The position numbers and the translations under genes are program-made. This document shows, one piece after another, positions 8,079-15,306 of a stretch of DNA of 18,426 nt. This DNA comes from JANNFX01 sp031380225 (GTDB lineage: Bacteria; Pseudomonadota; Alphaproteobacteria; Rhizobiales; Hyphomicrobiaceae), in the NCBI GenBank assembly GCA_031380225.1, contig JANNFX010000004.1, positions 1-18,426 of the forward strand. Direction: 5' to 3'. How positions within the stretch are numbered: position 1 is the stretch's first letter; each line of letters opens with the position of its first letter. Below the pieces are notes generated by a model, which ran no database searches, had not been told where the DNA came from, and saw only the letters and a program-made list of their open reading frames with translations.

Positions 8079-8558
8079 CTACCATCCCCACCGTTTTACC
8101 AATGCCGGACGCCAAATTCCGAGCACGATGTTGGCGATTGAGAGAACCATGATAGCGCCGAGCGTAATCCACTCGGCATGGAGGGCGTTGCCGAGCGCGT
8201 TGGCATCGGCCTCGCCAGCGGCGATCTTGGCCGAAATTTTTGCGGCGTGGTTGGCTTTCGACTGTATGATCGCCAATGTCGATTCAAACATGCTGAGCCC
8301 AAGCAAAGCCTTCACCCAAGCCCACCGCATTTCCTGAAACGGCTTGTGGACCGCCATCGACAGCAGGCCTGTGATCAGCGCGATCCCGAGCGAGGGCAAC
8401 AACAAGTAACTGCATAACGCGCTGATGGTTTGGCGCATGTCAGCGTAAGTGCTTGCCGTATCATGGCGGGCGTAAGTCAGAACGATCATGTAGCTCAGCA
8501 GCGCGCCGATCAGTCCGCAGGCGGCCAGAGTATGGAAAAATTTGAGCAGTCTTCGCAT
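8079..8558 (-). CDS. Four-helix integral membrane protein, DUF2269-like
   Basis: A 159-residue protein with four predicted membrane segments (about 9-29, 47-69, 79-98 and 129-148) and short charged loops. The start MRRLLKFFHTLAACGLIGAL, with a His in the first helix, resembles the DUF2269 group of predicted membrane proteins, but I do not consider that proven. The loop between helices 3 and 4 is Ala/Lys-rich. Codon use and the membrane pattern support a real gene. It has its own upstream region and is divergent from pccB; no function can be assigned. Confidence 0.7.
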   Translation of the reverse strand: MRRLLKFFHTLAACGLIGALLSYMIVLTYARHDTASTYADMRQTISALCSYLLLPSLGIALITGLLSMAVHKPFQEMRWAWVKALLGLSMFESTLAIIQSKANHAAKISAKIAAGEADANALGNALHAEWITLGAIMVLSIANIVLGIWRPALVKRWGW

Positions 8559-8791
8559 GCTGTCCGAGGCAGGTCTGTGCCACCCTGAATAATGACGATG
8601 CTACTGGTTTAGCATGGCAGCGGCAACCGCTGCCGTCTGCCCGTAATCTGCCGCCGCTAACCCGGGTGTTAACGGCTGATAGGCCGGAATAGACCACTAA
8701 CCGCGACTGCCCGCCGCTTGCTTATGGCCCGGCCCGTGCTATCCAAACCGCGGGAAATCCAGAACAATTCAGCCGGACTTAAGGGTCAGCC

Positions 8792-10324
8792 ATGAAAGAC
8801 GTGATCGACGAACTCAATCGCCGCCGTGAGAACGCTCGCCTGGGTGGCGGGTTGGCGCGCATCGAAGCCCAACACAAGCGCGGTAAGCTGACCGCCCGCG
8901 AACGCGTCGAATTGCTAATGGACGAGAACTCGTTCGAAGAGTTTGACACCTTCGTCGAGCATCGCTGTACCGAATTCGGTATGGAAAAGTCGAAAATTCC
9001 GGGGGATGGCGTCGTCACCGGCTGGGGCACCATCAACGGCCGCGTGGTCTATGTGTTCGCTAAAGACTTCACGGTTATGGGCGGCTCGCTGAGCGAGACC
9101 CACGCCCGCAAGATGACCAAAATTCAAGACATGGCGTTGAAGAACCGCGCGCCGATTATCGGTCTGTTTGATGCCGGTGGCGCCCGCATTCAAGAAGGCG
9201 TTGATGCGCTGGGAGGGTACGGCGAAGTTTTCACCCGCAACGTCATGGCGTCGGGCGTCGTGCCGCAAATCTCCGTCATCATGGGCCCGTGTGCCGGTGG
9301 TGACGTCTATTCGCCGGCGATGACCGACTTCATATTCATGGTCCGCGATACATCTTATATGTTCGTGACCGGCCCCGATGTTGTGAAGACAGTGACCAAC
9401 GAAACCGTCACGGCGGAAGAACTGGGCGGCGCCAAGGTCCACACCTCGAAGTCATCGGTCGCTGATGGCTCTTATGACAACGACGTCGAAGCGCTTTTGC
9501 AAATGCGCCGCCTGATGGATTTCCTGCCATCCAATAACAAGTCCGGTGTTCCGGTGTTGCCGGCCCACGATAAGGCGGATCGCGCCGATAAATCGCTCGA
9601 TACACTGATCCCCGACAACCCCAATAAGCCCTACGACATGAAGGAGCTGATCGGTAAAGTTGTCGACGAAGCGGACTTCTTCGAAATTCAAGAGAACTTC
9701 GCCAAGAACATTCTAACCGGGTTTGCGCGCATGGAAGGCCGGACCGTCGGCATCGTCGCCAACCAACCGATGGTTTTGGCCGGCGTTCTTGACAGCGATG
9801 CGTCACGCAAGGCGGCGCGCTTCGTGCGCTTCTGCGACTGCTTCGAAATTCCGATCATCACCTTCGTCGATGTCCCTGGCTTCTTGCCGGGCACCGCACA
9901 GGAATACGGCGGCTTGATCAAGCACGGCGCCAAGCTGCTGTTCGCTTATGCCGAAGCGACGGTGCCGAAAGTCACGGTCATCACGCGCAAGGCTTATGGT
10001 GGTGCCTATGACGTGATGAGCTCGAAGCACATTCGCGGAGATATCAACTATGCCTGGCCGTCAGCCGAAATCGCCGTCATGGGGGCCAAGGGTGCGGCTG
10101 AAATTCTGTATCGCTCAGAATTGAACGACCCTGAGAAAATCGCGATCCGCATCGACGAGTATAAGAAGCGCTTTGCCAACCCATTTGTTGCAGCCGAGCG
10201 CGGCTACATCGACGAAGTGATCCTACCGCATGGCACGCGGCTGCGCATTTGCCGTGCGCTCAATATGTTACGCAACAAGACGCTCGAAAATCCGTGGAAG
10301 AAGCACGATAATATTCCGCTCTGA
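8792..10324 (+). CDS. pccB: Propionyl-CoA carboxylase beta (carboxyltransferase) subunit
   Basis: A 510-residue biotin-dependent carboxyltransferase subunit that moves CO2 from carboxybiotin to propionyl-CoA, giving methylmalonyl-CoA. Both crotonase-like halves are complete. The N-terminal half has GGSLSETHARKM (98-109), FDAGGARIQEGVDALGGYG and the oxyanion loop IMGPCAGGDVYSPAM (163-177). The C-terminal half has FVDVPGFLPGTAQEYGG and RKAYGGAYDVMSSKH (399-413). Asp407 lies where PccB-type enzymes carry Asp and acetyl-CoA-preferring relatives often carry Ile, which supports propionyl-CoA. Length is exactly typical. Start supported by AAGGGT six bases upstream. The biotin-carrying alpha subunit is not in the window. 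It would feed odd-chain, Val/Ile and propionate carbon into the methylmalonyl-CoA route. Confidence 0.93.
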   Translation: MKDVIDELNRRRENARLGGGLARIEAQHKRGKLTARERVELLMDENSFEEFDTFVEHRCTEFGMEKSKIPGDGVVTGWGTINGRVVYVFAKDFTVMGGSLSETHARKMTKIQDMALKNRAPIIGLFDAGGARIQEGVDALGGYGEVFTRNVMASGVVPQISVIMGPCAGGDVYSPAMTDFIFMVRDTSYMFVTGPDVVKTVTNETVTAEELGGAKVHTSKSSVADGSYDNDVEALLQMRRLMDFLPSNNKSGVPVLPAHDKADRADKSLDTLIPDNPNKPYDMKELIGKVVDEADFFEIQENFAKNILTGFARMEGRTVGIVANQPMVLAGVLDSDASRKAARFVRFCDCFEIPIITFVDVPGFLPGTAQEYGGLIKHGAKLLFAYAEATVPKVTVITRKAYGGAYDVMSSKHIRGDINYAWPSAEIAVMGAKGAAEILYRSELNDPEKIAIRIDEYKKRFANPFVAAERGYIDEVILPHGTRLRICRALNMLRNKTLENPWKKHDNIPL

Positions 10325-10353
10325 TGCTTGGCGCATGGCGACTCCACTCCGCG

Positions 10354-10398
10354 GAGCCGGCCGCCATGCGCAGAAGGTTCGCGAGCGGCGGCCGGCTC
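10354..10398. repeat. Inverted repeat behind pccB
   Basis: GAGCCGGCCGCC (10354-10365) and GGCGGCCGGCTC (10387-10398) are a perfect 12-bp inverted repeat around a 21-nt loop, starting about 30 bp after the pccB stop. No T tract follows. It may be an mRNA 3' stem, and it is the first of two hairpins in the gene-free stretch 10325-10648. The remaining sequence of that stretch up to the second hairpin shows nothing I recognise. Confidence 0.45.
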
Positions 10399-10481
10399 GC
10401 GGAACGCGTGTCGGCGCGAGCAAGGATAGAGCCTCGCCCGGTCGGGATCTGGCCTTCGGCGGACTTTGCAATCCAAAACGA

Positions 10482-10520
10482 AAACGCCCGGAACAGCGAT
10501 GTTCCGGGCGTTTCTTTTTT
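10482..10520 (+). terminator. Strong intrinsic terminator downstream of pccB
   Basis: AAACGCCCGGAAC (10482-10494) pairs perfectly with GTTCCGGGCGTTT (10501-10513) around the loop AGCGAT and is followed by CTTTTTT (10514-10520). This is a classic Rho-independent terminator on the plus strand. It lies about 160 bp after pccB, so either pccB has a long 3' untranslated region or a short transcript (possibly an sRNA) ends here. Confidence 0.85.
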
Positions 10521-10612
10521 GGTCCACACGCAGGGGCTGACGTGAGTATCGCGTCAAGAGTGCTGCCACGAATGGCGGCCTGTGAGGTTTGCGAAAGCAA
10601 TGACACTACAAC

Positions 10613-10650
10613 TTGGATTTATGCATCTGATGCGTTAGCATCTGATGCAT
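10613..10650 (+). promoter_or_regulatory. Tandem palindromic operator and promoter overlapping the antitoxin start
   Basis: Two identical copies of GCATCTGATGC lie at 10623-10633 and 10638-10648, 15 bp apart. Each is itself a palindrome with a central T, and the second directly abuts the antitoxin ATG at 10649. Tandem short palindromes over the promoter are the usual operators of ribbon-helix-helix antitoxins. A weak promoter fits them: TTGGAT (10613-10618), 17 bp, then TAGCAT (10636-10641). Transcription would then start at or next to the ATG, so the mRNA would be essentially leaderless; no Shine-Dalgarno is present. The palindromes are seen directly; binding and start site are inference. 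Confidence 0.55.
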
Positions 10651-10947
10651 GAGAACGACGCTCGACATCGATGATGACATCCTGGCTGCCGTCAAAGAGC
10701 TTGCAAAGGCCGACGGCACGACCGCAGGGTAGTCTTGTCTGAATTGGCGCGCATAGCGCTGACCACGCCGAGGTTAGATCGCAAAGGCTTCTCCGAGGAG
10801 CAGGCCGAGCTTGTCGTATGGCACACGCTGCCCGACCGCGGCGGTGCGATCGTGACCAACGACCTCATCGCCAAAATTCAGGCGGAGCTCGACCAGGAGG
10901 ATGCCACGCCCTGGGACTTCGAGACAGAAAAGCCCCGGAAACTTTGA
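10649..10947 (+). pseudogene. VapB-type ribbon-helix-helix antitoxin, broken by a frameshift
   Basis: The N-terminus, MRTTLDIDDDILAAVKELAK, is the ribbon-helix-helix DNA-binding start of a VapB antitoxin. That frame stops at TAG 10730-10732 after 27 codons. The rest of the antitoxin continues in another frame: VLSELARIALTT up to DFETEKPRKL and a TGA at 10945-10947. Adding one G to the GGG run at 10727-10729 restores one continuous reading frame through TTAG-V-VLSELAR, so a single-base deletion in a G run explains the break. The toxin gene starts 4 bp after the stop, as in an intact operon. A TTG at 10735 could start the C-terminal part alone, which would keep toxin binding but not DNA binding. 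A sequencing error in the G run is an alternative. Confidence 0.75.
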
Positions 10948-10951
10948 AGCG

Positions 10952-11386
10952 ATGCGCGCGCTTTTCGATGTCGATGTTCTTCTTGCACTTTTCGACAGCT
11001 CCCATTTGCAGCATGCAAGGGCGCTCGATTGGTGGTCGAAAAGCATGTCTTTCGGGTGGGCGACGTCGCCGTTGACCGTGAATGGGTATCTTCGGATTGT
11101 GTCGCAGAACTCGTATCCAAACCCGGTTCCACTTTCTGATGCGATCGCTGTGCTCAAGCGTCAGATCGCAGAGGGAGGCCACGAGTTTTGGCCGGACAGT
11201 ATTGCACTTGTCGATACTGAGAAGTTCGATCACAGCCACGTCCTCGGTCCGCGACAACTCACCGATGTCTATCTGCTGGCCATAGCCGTAAAGCACGGTG
11301 GGCGGCTTGTTACGTTTGATCGCGGAGTTTCATTGAATGCCGTTCGCGGCGCGTGTGCGAAGCACCTATCCATCTTTGGGTCTTAG
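10952..11386 (+). CDS. VapC-type PIN-domain toxin with a changed catalytic residue
   Basis: A 144-residue PIN-domain protein of the VapC group, ribonucleases that cleave tRNA or rRNA. Motifs: ALFDVDVLLALFD with Asp6 (Asp8 where Asn is more usual), GHEFWPDSIAL, LGPRQLTDVYLLAIAVKHGG with Asp105, and RLVTFDRG with Asp123. The second acidic position of the PIN quartet, usually Glu in 'PLTENGFLRI', is Val43 here (PLTVNGYLRI, codon GTG at 11078-11080), one base change from GAG. The loss of this metal-binding Glu should cripple nuclease activity. The start at 10952 follows the antitoxin stop by 4 bp; an upstream in-frame ATG at 10901 lies inside the antitoxin. The changed residue is seen; inactivity is inference. 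Confidence 0.85.
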   Translation: MRALFDVDVLLALFDSSHLQHARALDWWSKSMSFGWATSPLTVNGYLRIVSQNSYPNPVPLSDAIAVLKRQIAEGGHEFWPDSIALVDTEKFDHSHVLGPRQLTDVYLLAIAVKHGGRLVTFDRGVSLNAVRGACAKHLSIFGS

Positions 11387-11450
11387 GGCCGGTCTAGCGC
11401 CGTCCCGCAAGCGAACTTTTATTAGTCACACAGGGGCACGGCTCGCTCCA

Positions 11451-11861
11451 TTACCCCTTCGACCAATCCGCTATTTTCAATCCTTTCACGCGCTTGAACT
11501 CTCGCGTGTTGGCCGTAACCAGAGTTGCGCCGTGGCGCAGTGCTTGGCCTGCAATCAGGATGTCGTAGGGACCAATGGGGGTGCCTGCTGCTTCGAGTGT
11601 TGCGCGAAGGACGCCTGCACATGCAGCGTCGTCGTCATCGAACGCAAGCACGGAAATGCCGCCTGAAAGAAACTCATTCAGCAAGTTCTCGTTGAGAATC
11701 CGGTGGCGGCTTTTAGCACCACCATAGCGAAGCTCGAACAGAACAATTGACGAGATACCAATTGTTTCGCCTGCTGCACTGTTCTTCGCAAAAGCCACTC
11801 TGACTGCTGCTGGGGCATTGTTTATGATCGCGATTGCAGCATTTGTGTCGAGTTGGATCAT
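11451..11861 (-). CDS. vapC: VapC-type PIN-domain toxin (intact)
   Basis: A 136-residue PIN-domain ribonuclease toxin. All acidic and metal-site positions are present: MIQLDTN (Asp5, Asn7), VLFELRYGG (Glu43), IGPYDILIAGQA (Asp100) and LVTANTREF (Asn118, a common variant of the last position). Length is typical. Its ATG overlaps the antitoxin stop by 4 nt (ATGA at 11858-11861), the standard VapBC coupling that keeps antitoxin in excess. It belongs to a different VapC subgroup from the neighbouring toxin at 10952-11386, with which it is tail to tail across about 64 bp. RNA target unknown. The module looks functional. Confidence 0.9.
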   Translation of the reverse strand: MIQLDTNAAIAIINNAPAAVRVAFAKNSAAGETIGISSIVLFELRYGGAKSRHRILNENLLNEFLSGGISVLAFDDDDAACAGVLRATLEAAGTPIGPYDILIAGQALRHGATLVTANTREFKRVKGLKIADWSKG

Positions 11862-12118
11862 TTGTCGAAGTCGATGTCGCTGCCATCAGGCATGGGCGGC
11901 TGCTCGCGGCCTTCCGGCATGAACGGCTCGCCAGAGAGTTCTCGCAAGCGATCCATTTCCGCAAACCACGCCTTTGCATCAAAATTCACCGGCTCGAGTA
12001 GCACGCCGTTGCCGACCTTGCTGACGCGCACCTCCGTGCCGGGCATACGGAATTCCTTCGGCAAGCGAACGGCCTGGCTGCGGCCGTGCATGAACAATTT
12101 TGCAGTTGGTTTTGACAT
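11858..12118 (-). CDS. vapB: VapB-type antitoxin, AbrB/MazE-like swapped-hairpin fold
   Basis: An 86-residue antitoxin. The N-terminal 45 residues are an AbrB-type swapped-hairpin DNA-binding domain (AKLFMHGRSQAVRLPKEFR, then VRVSKVGNGVLLEP). The C-terminal half is acidic and proline-rich, ending PPMPDGSDIDFDK, as expected for the toxin-binding tail. The start at 12118 is chosen for the GGAGGAGG just upstream; an in-frame ATG at 12151 would fall inside the operator. Its stop overlaps the vapC start. It should neutralise that toxin and, with it, repress the shared promoter. Confidence 0.88.
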   Translation of the reverse strand: MSKPTAKLFMHGRSQAVRLPKEFRMPGTEVRVSKVGNGVLLEPVNFDAKAWFAEMDRLRELSGEPFMPEGREQPPMPDGSDIDFDK

Positions 12119-12139
12119 GGACCTCCTCCGCAGGGCGAC

Positions 12140-12183
12140 GGTATCTACCAATGATAGATACCAAATTGAGCAGTCGTCGTCAA
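12140..12183 (-). promoter_or_regulatory. vapBC promoter with overlapping palindromic operator
   Basis: Read on the minus strand, TTGACG (12178-12183) and TATCTA (12155-12160) are separated by exactly 17 bp, giving a good sigma70-type promoter with start near 12148. The inverted repeat GGTATCTA (12140-12147) / TAGATACC (12155-12162), perfect over 8 bp with a 7-bp spacer, covers the -10 box and the start point. This is the expected place for VapB/VapBC autorepression. The palindrome and spacing are visible; the regulatory role is inferred from family behaviour. Confidence 0.65.
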
Positions 12184-12312
12184 TATCGGCTTTGACGAGC
12201 CCGATGTTGAGGATAAATTGACTGGTCAGTCGCTACCTTTACCCGGCTGATAATTGATCTTTTGAGCTTCGCGAAGTGGCACTGTTCTAACCGGCGCGCA
12301 TGAGCCGCTCGC

Positions 12313-12606
12313 CTACGCTCGCTTCCGAAATAGGAAATACCCGGCGGCGGCCCACGCCAAGCCTGCAACGGTCTGCACCAAAATCATGCCAGCCTCGCCG
12401 CCGAGCGCGTGGACGTTGATCAAACCGACGAACGCTGCTATCCAATAAAGTATGAAGCCAGCGAGCGCTGCAGCCAGCGCGGCGATGATCAGCTTTTGTG
12501 GCTGGTCAGCACTGCGGCCCATCAGGAAGGCGACCGCAATGGTCGCTGGATTGAGGGCGCCGATCAGCACCAGCGTCATAGGATCGAACGTATTGATGTC
12601 GATCAT
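12313..12606 (-). CDS. Small three-helix membrane protein downstream of chorismate mutase
   Basis: A 97-residue protein with three hydrophobic segments (about 11-29, 39-62 and 73-93) and a basic C-terminus (FRKRA). A motif-like first loop, GALNPATIAVAFLMGRSADQ, suggests conservation, but I do not recognise the family. The start ATG at 12606 shares one base with the stop of the chorismate mutase gene (TGATG), so it is translated as the last gene of the gatC-gatA operon. A TTG three bases upstream is an alternative. Function unknown. Confidence 0.72.
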   Translation of the reverse strand: MIDINTFDPMTLVLIGALNPATIAVAFLMGRSADQPQKLIIAALAAALAGFILYWIAAFVGLINVHALGGEAGMILVQTVAGLAWAAAGYFLFRKRA

Positions 12607-12974
12607 CAATTGGCCTCGCCGCCAGCGCTGACGTCATTGGGTTGGCCGGGCAGCTTGCCTTCGGCGCGCAGCCGCATCTTCTCTTCTTCGTATTGCACGA
12701 ACCAGCCGATCATGTTGCGCCACTGCGAGCCGACCATTTCGATCATTTCAGGCGGCAGACCGCGCTCGGACGCGCGCTCCTTGACCTTATCTATCACCTG
12801 CTGAATGCGCCACTGCACAACGGCGCCTTCGGTTGATTTCAACTTGAGTTGCCAAGCACGGTCGACGTAGCCGAAGCGCTCAGCGATCATATCGACCAGC
12901 TGAGCATCGATGCGATCAATCTCAGTGCGGACCTGGTCCATGCTGGCGCAGTCCCACGGGCGTTTTGGATCCAT
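12606..12974 (-). CDS. Chorismate mutase, AroQ-alpha/PchB-like
   Basis: A 122-residue all-helical protein of the type II chorismate mutase family. The key basic residues align with PchB by spacing: Arg16 (QVRTEIDRID), Arg33 (IAERFGYVDR) and Lys44 (WQLK), which hold the two carboxylates and the ether oxygen. The second half, GLPPEMIEMVGSQWRNMIGW, carries the late catalytic helix, with Gln94 a candidate for the conserved Gln. The reaction is chorismate to prephenate at the head of Phe/Tyr synthesis; isochorismate-pyruvate lyase activity is possible but no siderophore genes are near. Its ATG overlaps the gatA stop by one base (TAATG), indicating coupled translation with the tRNA amidotransferase subunit. 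Confidence 0.85.
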   Translation of the reverse strand: MDPKRPWDCASMDQVRTEIDRIDAQLVDMIAERFGYVDRAWQLKLKSTEGAVVQWRIQQVIDKVKERASERGLPPEMIEMVGSQWRNMIGWFVQYEEEKMRLRAEGKLPGQPNDVSAGGEAN

Positions 12975-14527
12975 TATTTCTTACCCTTAGATTTCGGCTT
13001 AGCGGGCGCTTGATCCGCGGCGGCTGATGCCGCGCCAGCCCACCACTTATCCGGCACCGTAAACCGCCCGGCAGCATCTTCAATGGCAAGGCCTGCGCGG
13101 AACAGCGTCTCTTCGTCGAATGGTTTACCGATAAGCTGCAGGCCGAGCGGCGTGCCTTGGCTTGAGAGCCCAGCTGGCACCGACATACCGGGCAGCCCGG
13201 CCATGTTAACGGTGACGGTGAAGATGTCTTCGAGATACATGGCGAGCGGATCGCCGGTCTTTTCGCCGAACGCAAAAGCGGGCGATGGCGTCGTCGGTGT
13301 CAGCACGACATCGACCTTGTTCCAGGCTTCGTCGAAGTCGCGCTTGATCAATGTGCGCACCTTCTGCGCCTTCAAGTAATACGCATCATAGTAGCCTGCC
13401 GACAGCACATAGGTGCCGATCAGAATCCGCTTTCGGACTTCCTTACCGAAGCCAGCGGCACGCGTACCGGCATACATCTCGGTGATGTCGCGGCCCGGCA
13501 CGCGAAGGCCGTATCGGACGCCGTCGTAGCGTGCGAGGTTGGACGAGCATTCCGCCGGTGCCACGATGTAGTAAGCGGGCAGCGCGTATTTGGTATGCGG
13601 AAGTGAAATCTCGTGAATGGTGGCGCCGGCCGCCTTCAACCAATCAATGCCCTGCTGCCACAAGGCTTCGATCTCTTTCGACATGCCGTCGACGCGGTAT
13701 TCTTTCGGCACGCCGATGCGCAGACCCTTGACACCCTTTGCCAGCGCGGCCTCATAGTTCGGCACCGGTGCGTCGACCGAGGTGGTGTCCTTTGCATCGT
13801 GGCTGGCCATGGCGCCGAGCATAATAGCGGCGTCGCGCACGGTGCGCGTGATCGGGCCGGCCTGATCGAGCGAAGAGGCGAACGCCACAATGCCCCATCG
13901 CGAACAGCGGCCATAGGTTGGCTTGATACCGACCGTGCCGGTCAGCGCTGCCGGCTGGCGGATTGATCCACCGGTGTCGGTCGCGGTTGCAGCCAGGCAA
14001 AGCTGGGCTGAAACAGCAGCTGAAGATCCGCCCGACGATCCGCCAGGCACCAATTTGGTGTCGATGCGATTGCCATCTTTACCCACGCGCCGCCAAGGCG
14101 AGACGACCGGACCGAAGGCGCTCGTCTCGTTCGATGAGCCCATGGCGAACTCATCATTGTTGAGCTTGCCCAACATGACGGCGCCGGCGTTCCAAAGGTT
14201 TTGGCCGACAGTCGATTCATAGTCCGGCTTGAAGTCGCCGAGGATCTTTGAGCACGCCGTGGTACGGATGCCCTTCGTGCAAAACAGATCCTTATGCCCG
14301 AGCGGTAAGCCTTCAAGTGGCCGCGCGGCGCCATTGTTTAGTCTCGCATCGCTGTCTTTGGCTTGAGCGAGCGCGTGCTCGGGCGTGACCAGAACAAAAG
14401 CATTGAGCGCCGGGTTGGCGGCCTCGATGCTGTTCAAATACGCTTGCGTTAGTTCGGTTGCTGAAAACGTTTTTTTCTTGAGCCCGTCGCGCGCTTCAGA
14501 AAGCGTCAAGGCCGTCAAATCCGTCAC
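12974..14527 (-). CDS. gatA: Asp-tRNA(Asn)/Glu-tRNA(Gln) amidotransferase subunit A
   Basis: A 517-residue amidase-signature enzyme, the glutaminase subunit of GatCAB, which makes ammonia from glutamine to amidate misacylated Glu-tRNA(Gln) or Asp-tRNA(Asn). The Ser-cisSer-Lys triad is intact: Lys79 in GLPLGHKDLFC, Ser164 in VPGGSSGGSSAA and Ser188 in TDTGGSIRQPA. The C-terminus has a family-typical Ala/Lys tail (APAKPKSKGKK). The start is GTG at 14527, inside a GTGA overlap with the stop of the upstream small secreted-protein gene and preceded by AAGGA, so translation is coupled. gatC is three genes upstream in the same operon; gatB is not in the window. Confidence 0.95.
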   Translation of the reverse strand: MTDLTALTLSEARDGLKKKTFSATELTQAYLNSIEAANPALNAFVLVTPEHALAQAKDSDARLNNGAARPLEGLPLGHKDLFCTKGIRTTACSKILGDFKPDYESTVGQNLWNAGAVMLGKLNNDEFAMGSSNETSAFGPVVSPWRRVGKDGNRIDTKLVPGGSSGGSSAAVSAQLCLAATATDTGGSIRQPAALTGTVGIKPTYGRCSRWGIVAFASSLDQAGPITRTVRDAAIMLGAMASHDAKDTTSVDAPVPNYEAALAKGVKGLRIGVPKEYRVDGMSKEIEALWQQGIDWLKAAGATIHEISLPHTKYALPAYYIVAPAECSSNLARYDGVRYGLRVPGRDITEMYAGTRAAGFGKEVRKRILIGTYVLSAGYYDAYYLKAQKVRTLIKRDFDEAWNKVDVVLTPTTPSPAFAFGEKTGDPLAMYLEDIFTVTVNMAGLPGMSVPAGLSSQGTPLGLQLIGKPFDEETLFRAGLAIEDAAGRFTVPDKWWAGAASAAADQAPAKPKSKGKK

Positions 14528-14937
14528 TCTTTGTTTTCCTTCGCTTTGGTATCGCAGCGCACGAATTCAGTCGTCTTGTCATCGACCATCACTTTTATGG
14601 TGGCACCTTCAAGCGCGAAGGTATCTGTCTCTTGCCATTCGTCGAGGCCGTCGCTGCATGCAAGCTGTGCTTCATAAAGTTTGCCGGGCTTTTTCTCGGT
14701 CACCGAAGTGAACGCGCAGCCGCCTTCCCAACTGTTGAAGCCCTGATCTGACAGCAATTCTGGAACGGTTCCGACATTTCGGTCGCCCCCTGCGTCGATT
14801 GCCTTCTGCTGCTCGCAGCCGTTTCGAGTTGCCCACGTGCCCTTGATAAATTCGGCCTTCGTTTCAGCTGACGCTGCGATTGGGGCGATGACTGCAACAG
14901 CGGCGCACACGGCAGCAACAAATCTCAACGTCGTCAT
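14524..14937 (-). CDS. Small secreted four-cysteine protein inside the gatCA operon
   Basis: A 137-residue protein with a clear signal peptide (MTTLRFVAAVCAAVAVIAPI, cleavage after AASA at residue 24). The mature 113 residues contain four cysteines (41, 74, 94, 128), suggesting two disulfides. The pattern FIKGTWATRNGCEQQ followed by beta-rich stretches ending in TEFVRCDTK looks like a small lipocalin- or heat-labile-domain-like periplasmic fold, but I recognise no family. The start at 14937 is chosen for the signal peptide and because it avoids overlap with the upstream gene; a 15009 start would be inside it. The stop overlaps the gatA start by 4 nt. Function unknown. Confidence 0.72.
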   Translation of the reverse strand: MTTLRFVAAVCAAVAVIAPIAASAETKAEFIKGTWATRNGCEQQKAIDAGGDRNVGTVPELLSDQGFNSWEGGCAFTSVTEKKPGKLYEAQLACSDGLDEWQETDTFALEGATIKVMVDDKTTEFVRCDTKAKENKE

Positions 14938-14974
14938 GCCCAGAATCCCCATCCAACTTGAAGCGAGCCAAAAC

Positions 14975-15253
14975 TCAACTGGACCGGCTGTGCCTGGCTG
15001 CGTCGGCACGTTCCTTATTCACTTGGTAGGAGCGGCGTGAATAGAACAAGCTGACGAGGCCGAACACAATCGATAGCGGCGCATTGACCTGCTCGGCGAT
15101 ATCGCGGGCTTGATTGATCATGCTGATAGTGCCAATCGCGTCCGGTGCGGCCGAGCGGGTTGCTGGGTCAGCCATTTCGGAACGTGGCACGGCGACCAGC
15201 AAAATCCCTGAGAGTATGAGTGCGATTGCGAGGAGTGCAAAAAGTTTCCACAT
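14975..15253 (-). CDS. Small two-segment membrane protein between gatC and gatA
   Basis: A 92-residue protein with an N-terminal membrane segment (about 4-22, LFALLAIALILSGILLVAV), an extracytoplasmic middle part, a second hydrophobic segment (about 58-71) and a basic C-terminus. No family recognised. The ATG at 15253 has GAGGG eight bases upstream. It lies 53 bp after gatC and 37 bp before the secreted-protein gene, on the same strand, so it is probably co-transcribed with them. Confidence 0.6.
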   Translation of the reverse strand: MWKLFALLAIALILSGILLVAVPRSEMADPATRSAAPDAIGTISMINQARDIAEQVNAPLSIVFGLVSLFYSRRSYQVNKERADAARHSRSS

Positions 15254-15306
15254 GGCAGGTGCCCTCGATGAAAAGGTTGCGACAGTAGGGGTTAAGGCCA
15301 GACCAG

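Noticed and set aside
7228..8337. Long 369-codon open frame on the plus strand opposite the YpfJ-type peptidase and membrane protein genes
   Set aside because: It is antisense to two clear genes, has no family resemblance and arises from the high-GC third positions of the real genes.
8559..8791. Possible gene or regulatory structure in the gap before pccB
   Set aside because: Frames here are short and without resemblance to any family; only a normal intergenic region with an unlocated pccB promoter is supported.
10722..10740. Programmed ribosomal frameshift as an explanation of the split antitoxin
   Set aside because: No slippery heptamer is visible at the junction, VapB antitoxins are not known for programmed frameshifting, and a single lost G in a G run explains it more simply.
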